A DNA stretch of 64,000 nucleotides from Skermanella rosea (GCF_016806835.2 NZ_CP086111.1:1285001-1349000); one strand, 5' to 3'; numbered from the stretch's first letter, positions 10,836 through 20,446 are shown. Numbers and translations are program-made. The notes: a model not told the origin generated them from the letters alone.

Positions 10836-11537
10836 ATGCCCCTGAACGACAAGTCCCGCCCCGGTTCCAAGCCGCTGCGCCTCGCCCTGTTCGATTGCGA
10901 CGGGACCCTGGTGGACAGCCAGTACGCGATCGTCGCCGCCATGAACGCCGCCTTCGTGGCGCTGGGCTTGCCGCTGCCCGATGCCGCCGCGGTGCGCCGC
11001 GTGGTCGGGCTGCCCCTGGTCCAGGCGATAGCCGTCCTGCTGCCGGACGGCCAGCCGAGGCTCCACGTGACGCTGGCCGACCGCTACAAGCTGGCCTTCG
11101 CCGACGCGCGCAACCGCGGCGTCCACGAGGAGCCGCTGTTCCCCGGCATCCGCGGCGCGCTCGACGCGCTGGAGAGCGCCGGGCTGCTGCTCGGCGTCGC
11201 GACCGGCAAGTCGCGCCGGGGGCTGGTCGCCACCCTGGACCAGCATGGGCTGCTCGACCGGTTCACGACCCTGCAGACGTCCGACACCGGTCCCGGCAAG
11301 CCGCACCCGGACATGGTGTTCCGCGCGCTCGCGGAAACCGGGGTAGAGGCTTCCGACACCGTTGTCATCGGCGACACCACCTACGACATGTTGATGGCCG
11401 GCAGCGCCCGCGCCGGCGCGGTCGGAGTCGCCTGGGGCTATCACGAGGTGGCGGAACTGACGGGAGCCGGGGCGCAGCGGGTCTGCGAGACGGCCGACCA
11501 AGTGCCCGCGGCCGTCCTGTCGCTGCTCGACCGCTAG
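10836..11537 (+). CDS. HAD-family hydrolase, phosphoglycolate phosphatase-like
   Basis: The product is 233 aa. Motif I is LFDCDGTLVDS with both catalytic aspartates, motif II lies around GVATGKSRRGL, and motifs III/IV include KPHPDM and VIGDTTYDMLMA. The cap between residues ~20 and 90 is helical, subclass I. This fits the Gph/PGMB group, so dephosphorylation of a small phosphorylated metabolite such as 2-phosphoglycolate is likely. The ATG at 10836 sits after a purine-rich AAAAGGAAAAG stretch that may serve as its ribosome binding site. Confidence 0.88.
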   Translation: MPLNDKSRPGSKPLRLALFDCDGTLVDSQYAIVAAMNAAFVALGLPLPDAAAVRRVVGLPLVQAIAVLLPDGQPRLHVTLADRYKLAFADARNRGVHEEPLFPGIRGALDALESAGLLLGVATGKSRRGLVATLDQHGLLDRFTTLQTSDTGPGKPHPDMVFRALAETGVEASDTVVIGDTTYDMLMAGSARAGAVGVAWGYHEVAELTGAGAQRVCETADQVPAAVLSLLDR

Positions 11538-11570
11538 AACGCCGCTCAGGCGCAATGGATGAAGTGAGAG

Positions 11571-12266
11571 ATGAAGAGGTTCTACAAGGAAGTATCGGTG
11601 GCCCGGACCGACGCCGGACATGAGGTCCGGCTCGACGGGCGGCCGCTCCGGACCCCGGCCAAGGCGCCCCTGGTGCTGCCCCAGGCCGGCCTGATGCAGG
11701 CCATCGCCGAGGAGTGGGATGCCCAGCGGGAAAACATCAAACCGGCCGACATGCCGGTGACCCAGTTGGCCAGCACCGCCATCGACCGCATCCCGGCCCA
11801 GCGGGCGGAGATCGTCCGCGCGGTCGCCGCCTATGCGGAAACCGACCTGCTGTGCTACAGGGCGGACCACCCGGCCGAGCTGGCGGAACGGCAGGAGCGG
11901 GTCTGGCAGCCGCTGCTGGATTGGGCCGCCGTCCGCTACGGCGCCCAACTGGAGGTCCATACCGGCATCATGCCGAAGCCCCAGCCGGCCGAGGCATGCG
12001 CGCTACTGGCCCGCGTGGTCGAGGACCTGGACGACATGACCCTGGCCGGCCTTCAGAACGCGACCTCCGCGCTGGGCTCCCTTGTGCTGGCCTTGGCGCT
12101 GATGGAGGGCAGGATCTCCGCCGAGGAGGCCTATGCCGCGGCCCAGCTGGACGAGACCTTCCAGATCGAACAGTGGGGCGAGGATGCGGAGGCGACGGCC
12201 CGCCGCGCGGCCCTGAGGGCGGACATCCTGGCGACGCGGCGGTATCTGGATCTGGTTAAGGTTTGA
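11571..12266 (+). CDS. ATP12-family F1-ATPase assembly chaperone
   Basis: The product is 231 aa. The N-terminus MKRFYKEVSVARTDAG and DGRPLRTPAKAPLVLP, then AEEWDAQ and DMPVTQLASTAIDR, are the hallmark blocks of ATP12 proteins, which in mitochondria bind the F1 alpha subunit during assembly. Alphaproteobacteria keep a homologue. No atp genes lie nearby. It follows the HAD hydrolase by 33 bases, probably in one transcript. Confidence 0.92.
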   Translation: MKRFYKEVSVARTDAGHEVRLDGRPLRTPAKAPLVLPQAGLMQAIAEEWDAQRENIKPADMPVTQLASTAIDRIPAQRAEIVRAVAAYAETDLLCYRADHPAELAERQERVWQPLLDWAAVRYGAQLEVHTGIMPKPQPAEACALLARVVEDLDDMTLAGLQNATSALGSLVLALALMEGRISAEEAYAAAQLDETFQIEQWGEDAEATARRAALRADILATRRYLDLVKV

Positions 12267-12325
12267 ATGGTATCAATGGGAACCGGTACCCTTCGGACCG
12301 TTCCCAACCATTCCATACGGCGGCC

Positions 12326-12628
12326 ATGACCCTCGACCAGATTGAAGCCAAGATGCGCAAGCGTCTGCCGCAGTTCCGCGCCTTCAACGGCACGGCCCGA
12401 TTCGACTTCGGCAAGGACGGCCTGCTGCGGCTGGACGCTACCAAGACTCCGGCGACCCTCCAGCGGGAAGACGGCGATGCGGTCTGCACCATCCGCATGA
12501 CGCTGGAGAATTTCGACAGGATGCTCGACGGCGACCTCAACCCGACGCTGGCGTTCGCGACCGGCAAGCTGAAGGTTCAGGGCTCCATGGGCTCCGCGCT
12601 CAAGCTGGCGTCGCTGCTGGAGGAGTGA
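12326..12628 (+). CDS. SCP2 sterol-binding-domain protein
   Basis: This is a 100-residue single-domain protein. MTLDQIEAKM opens the domain and the end GKLKVQGSMGSALKLASLL is the typical SCP2 C-terminal block. The family binds hydrophobic ligands such as fatty acyl chains. The ATG at 12326 was preferred over an upstream in-frame ATG at 12263 because the extra 21 residues are not domain-like and overlap the ATP12 gene. Confidence 0.88.
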   Translation: MTLDQIEAKMRKRLPQFRAFNGTARFDFGKDGLLRLDATKTPATLQREDGDAVCTIRMTLENFDRMLDGDLNPTLAFATGKLKVQGSMGSALKLASLLEE

Positions 12629-12629
12629 C

Positions 12630-13541
12630 CTAGAATCCGGAGGGACTCCGGCTGCGGGCCGGGTCCCCGATCAGCAGTTCCCGGAACGCCTCCGCGGCCG
12701 GCGGCAGCGAGCGGCCGCCCTTCAGCACGAGGGTGATGGAGCGGCGCAGCCGGGGCTCGGCGATCCGCAGCGACGGGATCGCCGGGTCGAGGCGCAGCTC
12801 GATCGCGGTGGAGGGCAGGATCGCGATGCCCAGGCCGGCCCGCACCAGCCCCAGCGCCGTGCTCATGTAGGTGACCTCGTAGGCCGGGGCGGCGAGGTGG
12901 CCGAGATCGGCGAAGGCCCGGTCGGTCAGGCGGCGCACGCTGCTCGACATGTCCATCAGGATCAGCGGCTCCCCGGCGAGCCGTTCCAGCGTGACCTCCC
13001 GCTCGCGGCTCAACGGATGCGTCGCCGGGACCACCGCCCGCATCTCGTCCTCGAACAGCGGAACGGACGTCAGGCCGGCTTCCGGCTCCAGGTCGGCACC
13101 GATGCCGAGATCCACGCTCTCGTCGCGGACCATGGCGTTGATCCGCTCGACCACGGAATCGCGGATCACGACCCGGATGAGCGGATGCCGTTCCCTGAAC
13201 CGGGCGATCAGCGGCGGCAGCACCGTCGCGGCGACGGAGGGCAGGGCGGCGATCCGCACCACGCCGTAACGCATCGCAGCCATTTCCCGCGTGCCGGCGA
13301 CGACCGCGTCCATCTCCGCCATCAGCCGGGTCAGGACCGGCAGCAGTTCGCGCCCGATCCGGGTCAGCTCGACCGCCCGGGTGTTGCGGTCGAACAGCTT
13401 GACGGCCAGCGCCTGTTCGAGCCGGCGGATCTGCACCGTCAGGGCCGGCTGGGTCAGGTTCAGCAGCTCGGCGGCCCGGGTGAAGCTGCCGAAGCGCGCG
13501 ACGACGATGAAGGCCCGGATCTGGCGCAGCTCCACATTCAT
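12630..13541 (-). CDS. LysR-family transcriptional regulator
   Basis: The product is 303 aa. The N-terminal winged helix-turn-helix is classic: LRQIRAFIVVARFGSFTRAA, then LNLTQPALTVQIRRLE. The C-terminal part is a periplasmic-binding-protein-like effector domain. It is divergent from the CitMHS transporter gene across a 126-bp gap holding a candidate operator at 13562-13585, so it most likely controls that transporter and the AtuA pair, and itself, in response to the transported acid. Confidence 0.94.
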   Translation of the reverse strand: MNVELRQIRAFIVVARFGSFTRAAELLNLTQPALTVQIRRLEQALAVKLFDRNTRAVELTRIGRELLPVLTRLMAEMDAVVAGTREMAAMRYGVVRIAALPSVAATVLPPLIARFRERHPLIRVVIRDSVVERINAMVRDESVDLGIGADLEPEAGLTSVPLFEDEMRAVVPATHPLSREREVTLERLAGEPLILMDMSSSVRRLTDRAFADLGHLAAPAYEVTYMSTALGLVRAGLGIAILPSTAIELRLDPAIPSLRIAEPRLRRSITLVLKGGRSLPPAAEAFRELLIGDPARSRSPSGF

Positions 13542-13561
13542 AAAGAAGATTTATTACAGAA

Positions 13562-13585
13562 ATCAGAAAGTTTCAATTCTCTGAT
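13562..13585. promoter_or_regulatory. Candidate LysR operator
   Basis: ATCAGA (13562-13567) and TCTGAT (13580-13585) are exact inverted 6-bp arms separated by 12 bases, the geometry of LysR-type sites (T-N11-A core). It lies 21-44 bases upstream of the regulator start codon in an AT-rich divergent promoter region. Confidence 0.5.
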
Positions 13586-13667
13586 CACTCCGCCCAAGTT
13601 ATGAAAAATAGAGTATTCACAGGCCGCCGCGGAAGAGCCGGCCGGAACCATAAACAATGGAGAGGAA

Positions 13668-15008
13668 ATGCTGGCCGCCCTTGGCTTCGCGACCATCGCC
13701 ATCTTTCTGATCGCCATCATGACCAAGCGGGTTTCCGTGCTGGTGGCGCTCGTCCTCATTCCCGTCGTGTTCGGCCTTCTGGCCGGCGCCGGCCCGGATC
13801 TCGGCAAGATGATGCTCGACGGCATCGTCAAGGTCGCCCCGGTCGGCGTGATGATCATCTTCGCCGTCCTCTATTTCGGCCTGATGCTCGATGTCGGGCT
13901 GTTCGAACCCATGATCTCGGCGCTGCTCCGGCTGGCCAAGGGCGACCCGGTGAAGGTGGCGCTCGCCACCGCGGTGCTGACCATGGCGGTCGCCCTGGAC
14001 GGCGACGGCGCCACCACCTTCCTGATCACGGTATCCGCCATGCTGCCGCTCTACCAGAGGCTCGGCATGGACCGGCTGATGCTGTCCGGCATCGTCTGCC
14101 TCGGCGCCGGCGTGATGAACATCCTGCCCTGGGGCGGCCCCACCGTCCGCGCCATGGCCGCGCTGAAAGCGGATGCCTCCGTGGTGTTCAACCCGGTGGT
14201 CCCGGCCATGGTGGCCGGCATTTGCTGGGTGCTGTTCGTCGCCTTCATGCTCGGCCGCCGGGAGCGCCGCCGGCTCGGCGTCGCGGATCTCCGCCAGCCC
14301 GCCAGCGTCGGGGCGGCGGCGACGCCGGCGTCGCTGCTGAACCAGGGGGGAGGCGTCGAGGAGGCCGGCAAGCGGACCGCGCCGGGCAATCCGATGCTGT
14401 TCTGGTTCAACGCCGCGCTGACCGTGGCGCTGGTCGTCGGCCTGCTGATGGGTCTGCTGCCGCTGCCGATCCTGTTCGTCCTGGCCTTCTCGGTGGCTCT
14501 GCTGGTCAATTACCCGCGGTGGGAGGATCAGCAGAAGCATCTGGTCTCCCACGCGTCCAGCGTCGTCACCGTCTCCACCATGATCTTCGCCGCCGGCATC
14601 TTCACCGGCGTACTGACCGGCACGAAGATGATCGAGGCGATGGCGTCGGCCACCGTGTCGGTCATTCCCGAAGCGGCCGCCGGATACCTGCCGCTGATCG
14701 TGGCGGTCGCGAGCATGCCGCTCAGCCTCGTCTTCACGCCCGACGCCTTCTATTTCGGCGTGATGCCGGTGCTGGCCCAGGCGGCGGGAAGCCTCGGCCT
14801 GGACCCGGTCGTGATCGGCCGTGCCTCGATCCTGGGCCAGATGACCACCGGCTTCCCGCTGAGCCCCCTGACGGCGTCCACCTTCATCCTGATCGGCCTC
14901 AGCGGCGTGACGCTGGGCGACCATCAGCGCTTCATCTTCCCCTGGGCGTTCGGGACCACGCTGGTGATGACGGCCGTCGCCTTCGCCACCGGCGCGCTCT
15001 CGAGCTGA
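13668..15008 (+). CDS. CitMHS-family citrate/divalent metal-type transporter
   Basis: The product is 446 aa with about a dozen hydrophobic segments and a hydrophilic central loop around residues 200-245 (RRERRRLGVADLRQ...), as in the CitMHS/ion transporter superfamily. The conserved FTPDAFYFGVMPV block is present near the C-terminal third. The ATG follows GGAGAGGAA. Family members take up metal-citrate or related carboxylates with protons. The following AtuA genes are 13 bases away, so they form an operon. Confidence 0.88.
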   Translation: MLAALGFATIAIFLIAIMTKRVSVLVALVLIPVVFGLLAGAGPDLGKMMLDGIVKVAPVGVMIIFAVLYFGLMLDVGLFEPMISALLRLAKGDPVKVALATAVLTMAVALDGDGATTFLITVSAMLPLYQRLGMDRLMLSGIVCLGAGVMNILPWGGPTVRAMAALKADASVVFNPVVPAMVAGICWVLFVAFMLGRRERRRLGVADLRQPASVGAAATPASLLNQGGGVEEAGKRTAPGNPMLFWFNAALTVALVVGLLMGLLPLPILFVLAFSVALLVNYPRWEDQQKHLVSHASSVVTVSTMIFAAGIFTGVLTGTKMIEAMASATVSVIPEAAAGYLPLIVAVASMPLSLVFTPDAFYFGVMPVLAQAAGSLGLDPVVIGRASILGQMTTGFPLSPLTASTFILIGLSGVTLGDHQRFIFPWAFGTTLVMTAVAFATGALSS

Positions 15009-15021
15009 GGAGACTTCTTGA

Positions 15022-16341
15022 ATGATACGCATCGGTTGCGGGGCCGGATTCGGCGGTGACCGCCTGGAACCCGCCGTGACGCTCCTGGAGCGGGCCGGCC
15101 TCGACTATCTCGTGCTGGAATGCCTGGCGGAGCGGACCATCGGGCTCGGCCAGAAGCGCCGGATGCACGACCCGGAGGCGGGATACGACCCGCTGCTTGA
15201 CCGTCGCCTCGCCCCCCTGCTGCCGCTGCTGAAACGGCACGGCACCCGGCTCATCACCAACATGGGGTCGGCGAACCCGCTGGCCGCCGGACGGCGCGTC
15301 GTCCGCCTGGCGGAGGAGGCCGGCATGGCCTTGACCGTGGCCGTGGTCACCGGCGACGACGTCCTGGGCATCATCGACCCGGCGGCTCCGTCGCTGGAGA
15401 ACGGCCGGCCGCTCTCCGGCCACGGGCCGATCCTGTCGGCCAACGCCTATCTGGGGGCGGACGCCCTGCTGCCGGCCCTGGAAACCGGCGCCGACGTGGT
15501 GATCACCGGACGGGTCGCCGACCCGTCGCTGGTGGTGGCGCCGCTGGCGCACCGGTTCGGCTGGAAGCTCGACGACTGGGACCGGATCGGGCAGGCGACG
15601 GTGATCGGGCACCTGCTGGAATGCGCCGGGCAGATCACCGGCGGCTACTTCGCCGACCCCGGCCGCAAGGACGTGCCGGGCTTGGCGGACCTGGGATTCC
15701 CCTTCGCCGACATCGATGCCGAGGGCCGCTGCCGGATCGGCAAGCTGGCCGGGACGGGCGGCCTGATCACGGCGGCGACCGTGAAGGAGCAGCTTCTGTA
15801 CGAGGTCACCGACCCGTCCGGCTATGTCACGCCCGACGCTGTCGCCGATTTCCGCGCCGTGCGGATCACCCCGACCGGCCCCGACCAGGTCGAGGTTGTC
15901 GGCGGAACGGCGAAACCGCGGCCGGACACGCTGAAGGTCAGCGTCGGCTACCATGCCGGCTTCGTCGGGGAGGGGGAGATCTCCTACGCCGGGGCCAACG
16001 CGCTCGGCCGCGCCCGGCTCGCCGGCCGGATCCTGGACGAGCGCCTGAGGCCGTCGATCCCGGAACTGACCGTCGAGTGCCTCGGCGGCGAGGCGTACCG
16101 CCACGGCTTCCTGGAAGGTCTGCCGCCGACCGTCGAGTACCGGCTTCGCGTCGTCGGCCGGGCCGCGGACGCCGCCACCGCCGGGGAGATCGGCCGCGAG
16201 GTCGAGGCGATGCTGACCAACGGCCCGGCCGGCGGGGGCGGTGCCCGCGGCAGCGTCCGGGAAACCGTCGGCATCGTGTCCACCCTGGTCGAACGGTCCC
16301 GGGTCCGTCCTCAGGTCACCGTCGTGGAGAGCGCCCGATGA
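15022..16341 (+). CDS. AtuA/DUF1446 acyclic-terpene-utilisation-type protein
   Basis: The product is 439 aa beginning MIRIGCGAGFGGDRLEPA, the DUF1446 N-terminus; the blocks ISANAYLGADALLPAL-like and TGRVADPSLVVAPL are typical. Family members occur in catabolic gene sets such as citronellol/geraniol degradation, but their biochemistry is poorly defined. An AGGAG ribosome binding site precedes the ATG. The C-terminal small domain found fused in longer AtuA proteins is encoded here as a separate overlapping gene. Confidence 0.85.
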   Translation: MIRIGCGAGFGGDRLEPAVTLLERAGLDYLVLECLAERTIGLGQKRRMHDPEAGYDPLLDRRLAPLLPLLKRHGTRLITNMGSANPLAAGRRVVRLAEEAGMALTVAVVTGDDVLGIIDPAAPSLENGRPLSGHGPILSANAYLGADALLPALETGADVVITGRVADPSLVVAPLAHRFGWKLDDWDRIGQATVIGHLLECAGQITGGYFADPGRKDVPGLADLGFPFADIDAEGRCRIGKLAGTGGLITAATVKEQLLYEVTDPSGYVTPDAVADFRAVRITPTGPDQVEVVGGTAKPRPDTLKVSVGYHAGFVGEGEISYAGANALGRARLAGRILDERLRPSIPELTVECLGGEAYRHGFLEGLPPTVEYRLRVVGRAADAATAGEIGREVEAMLTNGPAGGGGARGSVRETVGIVSTLVERSRVRPQVTVVESAR

Positions 16342-16655
16342 AGATCCGCCTGCACGAGATCGCCCATTGCCGGGCCGGCGACAAGGGCGACACCTCCACC
16401 CTGTCCCTGTTCGCATTCGACGAGCGGCATTATACGCTGCTGCGCCGGGAGGTCACCGCCGAGGCGGTCGGGCGGCACCTGTCGCGCACGGTCAGGGGCG
16501 AGGTGGTCCGGTTCGAGATGCCGAACGTGGCGGCGCTCCAGTTCGTCTGCCGTCAGGCGCTCCGCAGCGGGGTCACCACCTCGCTGGCGATCGACCCCCA
16601 CGGCAAATGCCTCAGCTCCGAACTGCTCGAGATGGAGATCGAAGCCGGGGAATGA
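16338..16655 (+). CDS. AtuA-related small protein (ferredoxin-fold-like domain)
   Basis: The product is 105 aa: LHEIAHCRAGDKGDTSTLSL is the signature of the small AtuA-associated domain (RAGDKGD motif). Its ATG overlaps the stop of the large AtuA gene (ATGA), so the two are co-translated and probably form one complex. It closes the CitMHS-AtuA operon. Function beyond the association is unknown. Confidence 0.82.
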   Translation: MKIRLHEIAHCRAGDKGDTSTLSLFAFDERHYTLLRREVTAEAVGRHLSRTVRGEVVRFEMPNVAALQFVCRQALRSGVTTSLAIDPHGKCLSSELLEMEIEAGE

Positions 16656-16757
16656 TCTCCGTCAGAGTTGACTACAATTAACCTTAATGTAATCCGGATG
16701 CGGAATGATCGGCTCCAGGCGGGACGGGTTTGTGCCGGCCGCATCAGGAGAGTGAGC

Positions 16758-16988
16758 ATGTCGGTTGCGGTTGGGCAGTGCTTCGTCAAGGCGGGCGCCT
16801 CGTACCCCGACGTATGGCAGGTCGTCAGCATCGACCGGCCGCCGGGTTCCATCGCCCATGCGCGGCTGGTCCGGCTGAGCAACCCCGACGACAGGAAGAC
16901 GCTGTCGCTGGTTGCCTTGGCCGATCGGCGGCAATATGTGCCCCACGAAGGCAACAAGATCCTGCGCCGCCGGCTGGGGTCGCTCTAG
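16758..16988 (+). CDS. Conserved small hypothetical protein
   Basis: The product is 76 aa, starting MSVAVGQCFVKAGASYPDVW after a CAGGAGAG ribosome binding site. The composition (GQ.F...G..Y..VW.V....RPPG..HARL) resembles a small beta-rich domain found in many Azospirillum-type genomes, but no function is known. It converges on the hybrid kinase gene, with four bases between the stops. Confidence 0.7.
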   Translation: MSVAVGQCFVKAGASYPDVWQVVSIDRPPGSIAHARLVRLSNPDDRKTLSLVALADRRQYVPHEGNKILRRRLGSL

Positions 16989-16992
16989 GCGC

Positions 16993-19900
16993 TCAGGCCG
17001 CCGTCTCCGCGGAGGCGAGCGCTTCCAGGGTGTCCTCCAGCGCCGATTCGAGGCGGGCCAGCAGGCCGGCCGACTCGTCGGGAGCGTGGCCGGTATCCTC
17101 CAGCAGGTGGGCGATCGCCTGCACCCGGGTCGCGCCGAAGCTGGCGGCCACTCCCTTCAGGCTGTGGGCGGCGCGCCGGGACGACCCTGCATCGCCGGAG
17201 GCCAGGGCGGCGCGGAGGGTCGCCAACTCCTCCCGCGCCGATTCGGGGAACATTTCAACCATCATCGCGTAGCTGTCCCCGACGGCCGCGCGCAACTCGT
17301 CGAGCCGGCCGGCATCGATCAGCGGCAACTCGACCAGCAGGTCCGTCCCGGGTTCGGGGGCGAAGGCGCCTGCGCCGGAACCTTCCGGAGGGGGGCCGCT
17401 CTCCCCGGCTTCGCCAACCGGCCCGTCAGCGCAGGTCAGGGCCGCGATCGCGCGGGCCAGCGCGTTCCAATCGATCGGCTTGGTAAAATAGCCGTCCAGC
17501 CCGGCCTGCAGGTAGCGCTCCCGATTGCCGGATACCACGTCGGCGGTCAGCGCCGCGATCGGGACCCGGCCGGCCGGGCCGGGGAGGGCGCGGATCTCGC
17601 GCGTCGCGGAGGCGCCGTCGAGCACCGGCATCTGCATGTCCATCAGGATCAGGTCGTAGCCACCGCCCCGCGCCGCTTCGACCGCCGCCCGGCCGTCTTC
17701 GACGGCGTCGACCCGGTGGCCCAGCCGTTCCAGCATCCTGACCACCATCAGGCGGTTGACCTCGTTGTCCTCGGCCAGCAGGACGCGCGCCCTGCGCCCG
17801 GCCGCGGCGGGAACGGCGCGCTCCGGCTCCGACGCGGGAAGCTCGGCACGGCTTCGTCCCAGCCGCACCGTGAAATGGAAGAGGGACCCTTTGCCGGGGG
17901 CGCTGCTGACGCCGATCTCGCCATCCATCGCCTCGACCAGCCGCTTGCAGATCGCCAGCCCCAGGCCGGTTCCGCCGAACCGGCGCGTGGTCGTGGTGTC
18001 GGCCTGGACGAACGCTTCGAACAGCCGGGAGCGCTGCTCTTCGGTCATTCCCATGCCGGAGTCCGTCACTTCGAACCGCAGCAGCACCCTGTCGCATTCC
18101 TCGTCCCGGACATGGGCGAGCCGGACCCGGACGGAACCCGCCGCGGTGAACTTGATCGCGTTGCCCACCAGGTTTAACAGCACCTGACGCAGGCGGGTCG
18201 GATCGCCGCACACGACGGACGGAGCGCCGGCCGGGATGTCCGCAGTCAGCCGCACGCGCTTCTCCGCCGCCCGTCCGGCGAACAGCTGGATCACGTCGGC
18301 GACGGTCCGGCGCAGGTCGAAGGCGATCGTCTCCATCTGGAGCTGCCCGGCCTCGATCTTCGAGAAGTCCAGGACGTCGTCGAGGATGGTCAGCAGGATC
18401 CCGGCCGAGGCCCCGAGCGTCTGCACGTAACCGCGCTGCTCCCCCGACAGCGGAGTGCCCATCAGGAGGTCGACCATGCCCATCACGCCGGTCATGGGGG
18501 TGCGCAGCTCATGGCTCATCATGGCCAGGAATTGCGATTTCGCGTCGCTCGCCTGCTCCGCCACCCGGCGCGCCGCGTCCAGGTCGATCGCCAGCTTGCG
18601 AAGCTCCACCGCCTGGGCGGCCAGCCGGTCGCTCGCCTCGCGAAGCTCCTGCTCGTAACGCACCCGCTCGGAGACCTCGCGCATCGCGGTCAGCAGCCCG
18701 CCATGGCCCTCGGGCGTTCCTTCCAGCTTCCCTGCCACGCTTTCGAACCACAGCCAGCGTCCGTCGCTGTGCCGGAGGCGGAACACCGCCGACCCGGGCA
18801 GGCCGGCCATCATCTCGGCGTGCTTGCGCTCGATCAGCGGCAGGTCTCCGGCATGGACGAACTCGCCCAGGCGGCGGCCCACCATCTCTACCGGGGCGCG
18901 GCCGAGTTGCTTCTCGCAGGACGGCGACACATAGAGGATCGTCGTGTCCGGAGCGTGCAGGCAGATGATGTCCGTGGCGCTGTCGGCCAGCAGGCGAAAC
19001 CGCTGCTCGCTCTCCCGGACCTTCGCCTCCTGCTCGCGCAGCGGGGTGATGTCGGTCAGGATGCAGACGATGCCGCCGTCGCGGGTGCGCCTTTCCGAGA
19101 CCCGGAAGTGCCGGCCGTCGGGCAGGCGCTGCTCCGCCGGGGCGTCGGGAGGGAAGCGGTGGGCGGCCAGCCGTTCGGCCACCCAGGATTCCCGGTCGGT
19201 GCCCGGATCCGCGTCCGGAATCTCGCGCCGGTCGAGGCCGGCCCGGAGGATCTCCTCGAAGGTGACGCCCGCGGGGGAGTCGAAGGCCGCGAGCTGGGGC
19301 GTGGCCGCGACGAAATTGTCATTGTACAGCACCAGCCGGTCATCGGCGTCATAAAGGGCGAACCCTTCGGATATGCTGTCGATCACGTCCCGCAGGCTCC
19401 GCTGCGCCGTGCGCATGCCTTCCTGGGCCAGCTTGCAGTCGGTGATGTCGTTGCCGACGCTCTGGTATCCCTCGATCCGGCCATCCCGGTCCGCGAGGGC
19501 CACGTTGCGCCAGCGGATCCAGCGCTGCTCGCCCGACGGCGTCACCACGGCGTTTTCGTTGACCAGGACGGGTGGACCGCCGTCCCCGACCGTGGTGCGG
19601 CTGCCGAACAGCGCGACGACCCGCTCGCGGTCCGAGGCGGCCAGGGTGTCGGCGAAGCGGCTGCCGACCAGGGAATCCGGAGTCCGGCCCAGCATCCGGG
19701 CATAGGCGTCGTTGACATAGGTCAGCGTGGTGTCCGGCAGGAAACGCGATATGAGGTCGTGTTGCTCGTCCAGCACGCCGCGGTAGAGCTCCGCCATGCG
19801 CGCCAGCTCCTCTCCCGCGGTCCGCCGGACCGTGACGTCGGTCGCGGTTCCCATCAGGCGGGCGGCCCTGCCCATGGAATCCAGCAGCGGGACAACCCCG

Positions 19901-20172
19901 ATCCTCACCCAGCGCGCCCGGCCGTCCGGTGCGAACTGGTGGTCGAACTCGACGGGGCCGACCGGGTTCAGGCGGCCGTGGAGCCGTTCGCCCGGGTCCC
20001 GCTCGACGAAGTCCCGGAAAGCCTCGTCGGAGAAACCCGACATCGTCCGGAACAGCCGGTTCATGCAGAGGGGACGGAACGGGCCGCTACGCGGCGCATC
20101 CACGACGAAGGTCGGGGCGCCGATGGTCTCGATGATCCCCGGCAGTTCGTTCTCGGCACAGGTCGCGAGCAT
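16993..20172 (-). CDS. Soluble hybrid histidine kinase: 4 PAS, HisKA, HATPase, REC, Hpt
   Basis: The product is about 1059 aa from the ATG at 20172; in-frame ATGs at 20286 and 20604 would lengthen it but run into the divergent gene's promoter and reading frame. Four PAS-like modules fill roughly residues 10-510. The phosphoacceptor His is in MMSHELRTPMTGVMGM. The ATPase domain carries NLVGNAIKFT and GTGLGLAICKRLVEAM, the receiver carries VLLAEDNEVNR and LILMDMQMPVLDG, and the C-terminal Hpt carries RRAAHSLKGVAASFGA. No membrane segment is seen, so sensing is cytosolic. This is a complete phosphorelay in one chain; the output partner is not adjacent. Confidence 0.93.
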   Translation of the reverse strand: MLATCAENELPGIIETIGAPTFVVDAPRSGPFRPLCMNRLFRTMSGFSDEAFRDFVERDPGERLHGRLNPVGPVEFDHQFAPDGRARWVRIGVVPLLDSMGRAARLMGTATDVTVRRTAGEELARMAELYRGVLDEQHDLISRFLPDTTLTYVNDAYARMLGRTPDSLVGSRFADTLAASDRERVVALFGSRTTVGDGGPPVLVNENAVVTPSGEQRWIRWRNVALADRDGRIEGYQSVGNDITDCKLAQEGMRTAQRSLRDVIDSISEGFALYDADDRLVLYNDNFVAATPQLAAFDSPAGVTFEEILRAGLDRREIPDADPGTDRESWVAERLAAHRFPPDAPAEQRLPDGRHFRVSERRTRDGGIVCILTDITPLREQEAKVRESEQRFRLLADSATDIICLHAPDTTILYVSPSCEKQLGRAPVEMVGRRLGEFVHAGDLPLIERKHAEMMAGLPGSAVFRLRHSDGRWLWFESVAGKLEGTPEGHGGLLTAMREVSERVRYEQELREASDRLAAQAVELRKLAIDLDAARRVAEQASDAKSQFLAMMSHELRTPMTGVMGMVDLLMGTPLSGEQRGYVQTLGASAGILLTILDDVLDFSKIEAGQLQMETIAFDLRRTVADVIQLFAGRAAEKRVRLTADIPAGAPSVVCGDPTRLRQVLLNLVGNAIKFTAAGSVRVRLAHVRDEECDRVLLRFEVTDSGMGMTEEQRSRLFEAFVQADTTTTRRFGGTGLGLAICKRLVEAMDGEIGVSSAPGKGSLFHFTVRLGRSRAELPASEPERAVPAAAGRRARVLLAEDNEVNRLMVVRMLERLGHRVDAVEDGRAAVEAARGGGYDLILMDMQMPVLDGASATREIRALPGPAGRVPIAALTADVVSGNRERYLQAGLDGYFTKPIDWNALARAIAALTCADGPVGEAGESGPPPEGSGAGAFAPEPGTDLLVELPLIDAGRLDELRAAVGDSYAMMVEMFPESAREELATLRAALASGDAGSSRRAAHSLKGVAASFGATRVQAIAHLLEDTGHAPDESAGLLARLESALEDTLEALASAETAA

Positions 20173-20446
20173 CGGTGCGTCTGTTCTTTCCCGGTTCGAA
20201 CGAGGGGAGCGGCACGTTCCCGGCAACCGGTCCGAAACCACCAGGCCGCCGGGCCGGCCTGTACCATGTATAGAGGGGAGCGACATTCCGTCAATCCGGA
20301 CGTGCGTACCGTTCAAATCGGTCGCAGCCGGCAGCACCGTGGAAACGGAACAACGCGCGCCAAACCATTGCCGTGACTCCTCGGCGCCTTGCACGATATG
20401 CTTGCAGCAGACCCTTCCTGCATCGATCGCCCAGATCAGTCCTTCC

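Noticed and set aside
18511-20376. 621-codon plus-strand frame over the hybrid kinase
   Set aside because: Antisense shadow of a kinase with complete domains; no recognisable product.
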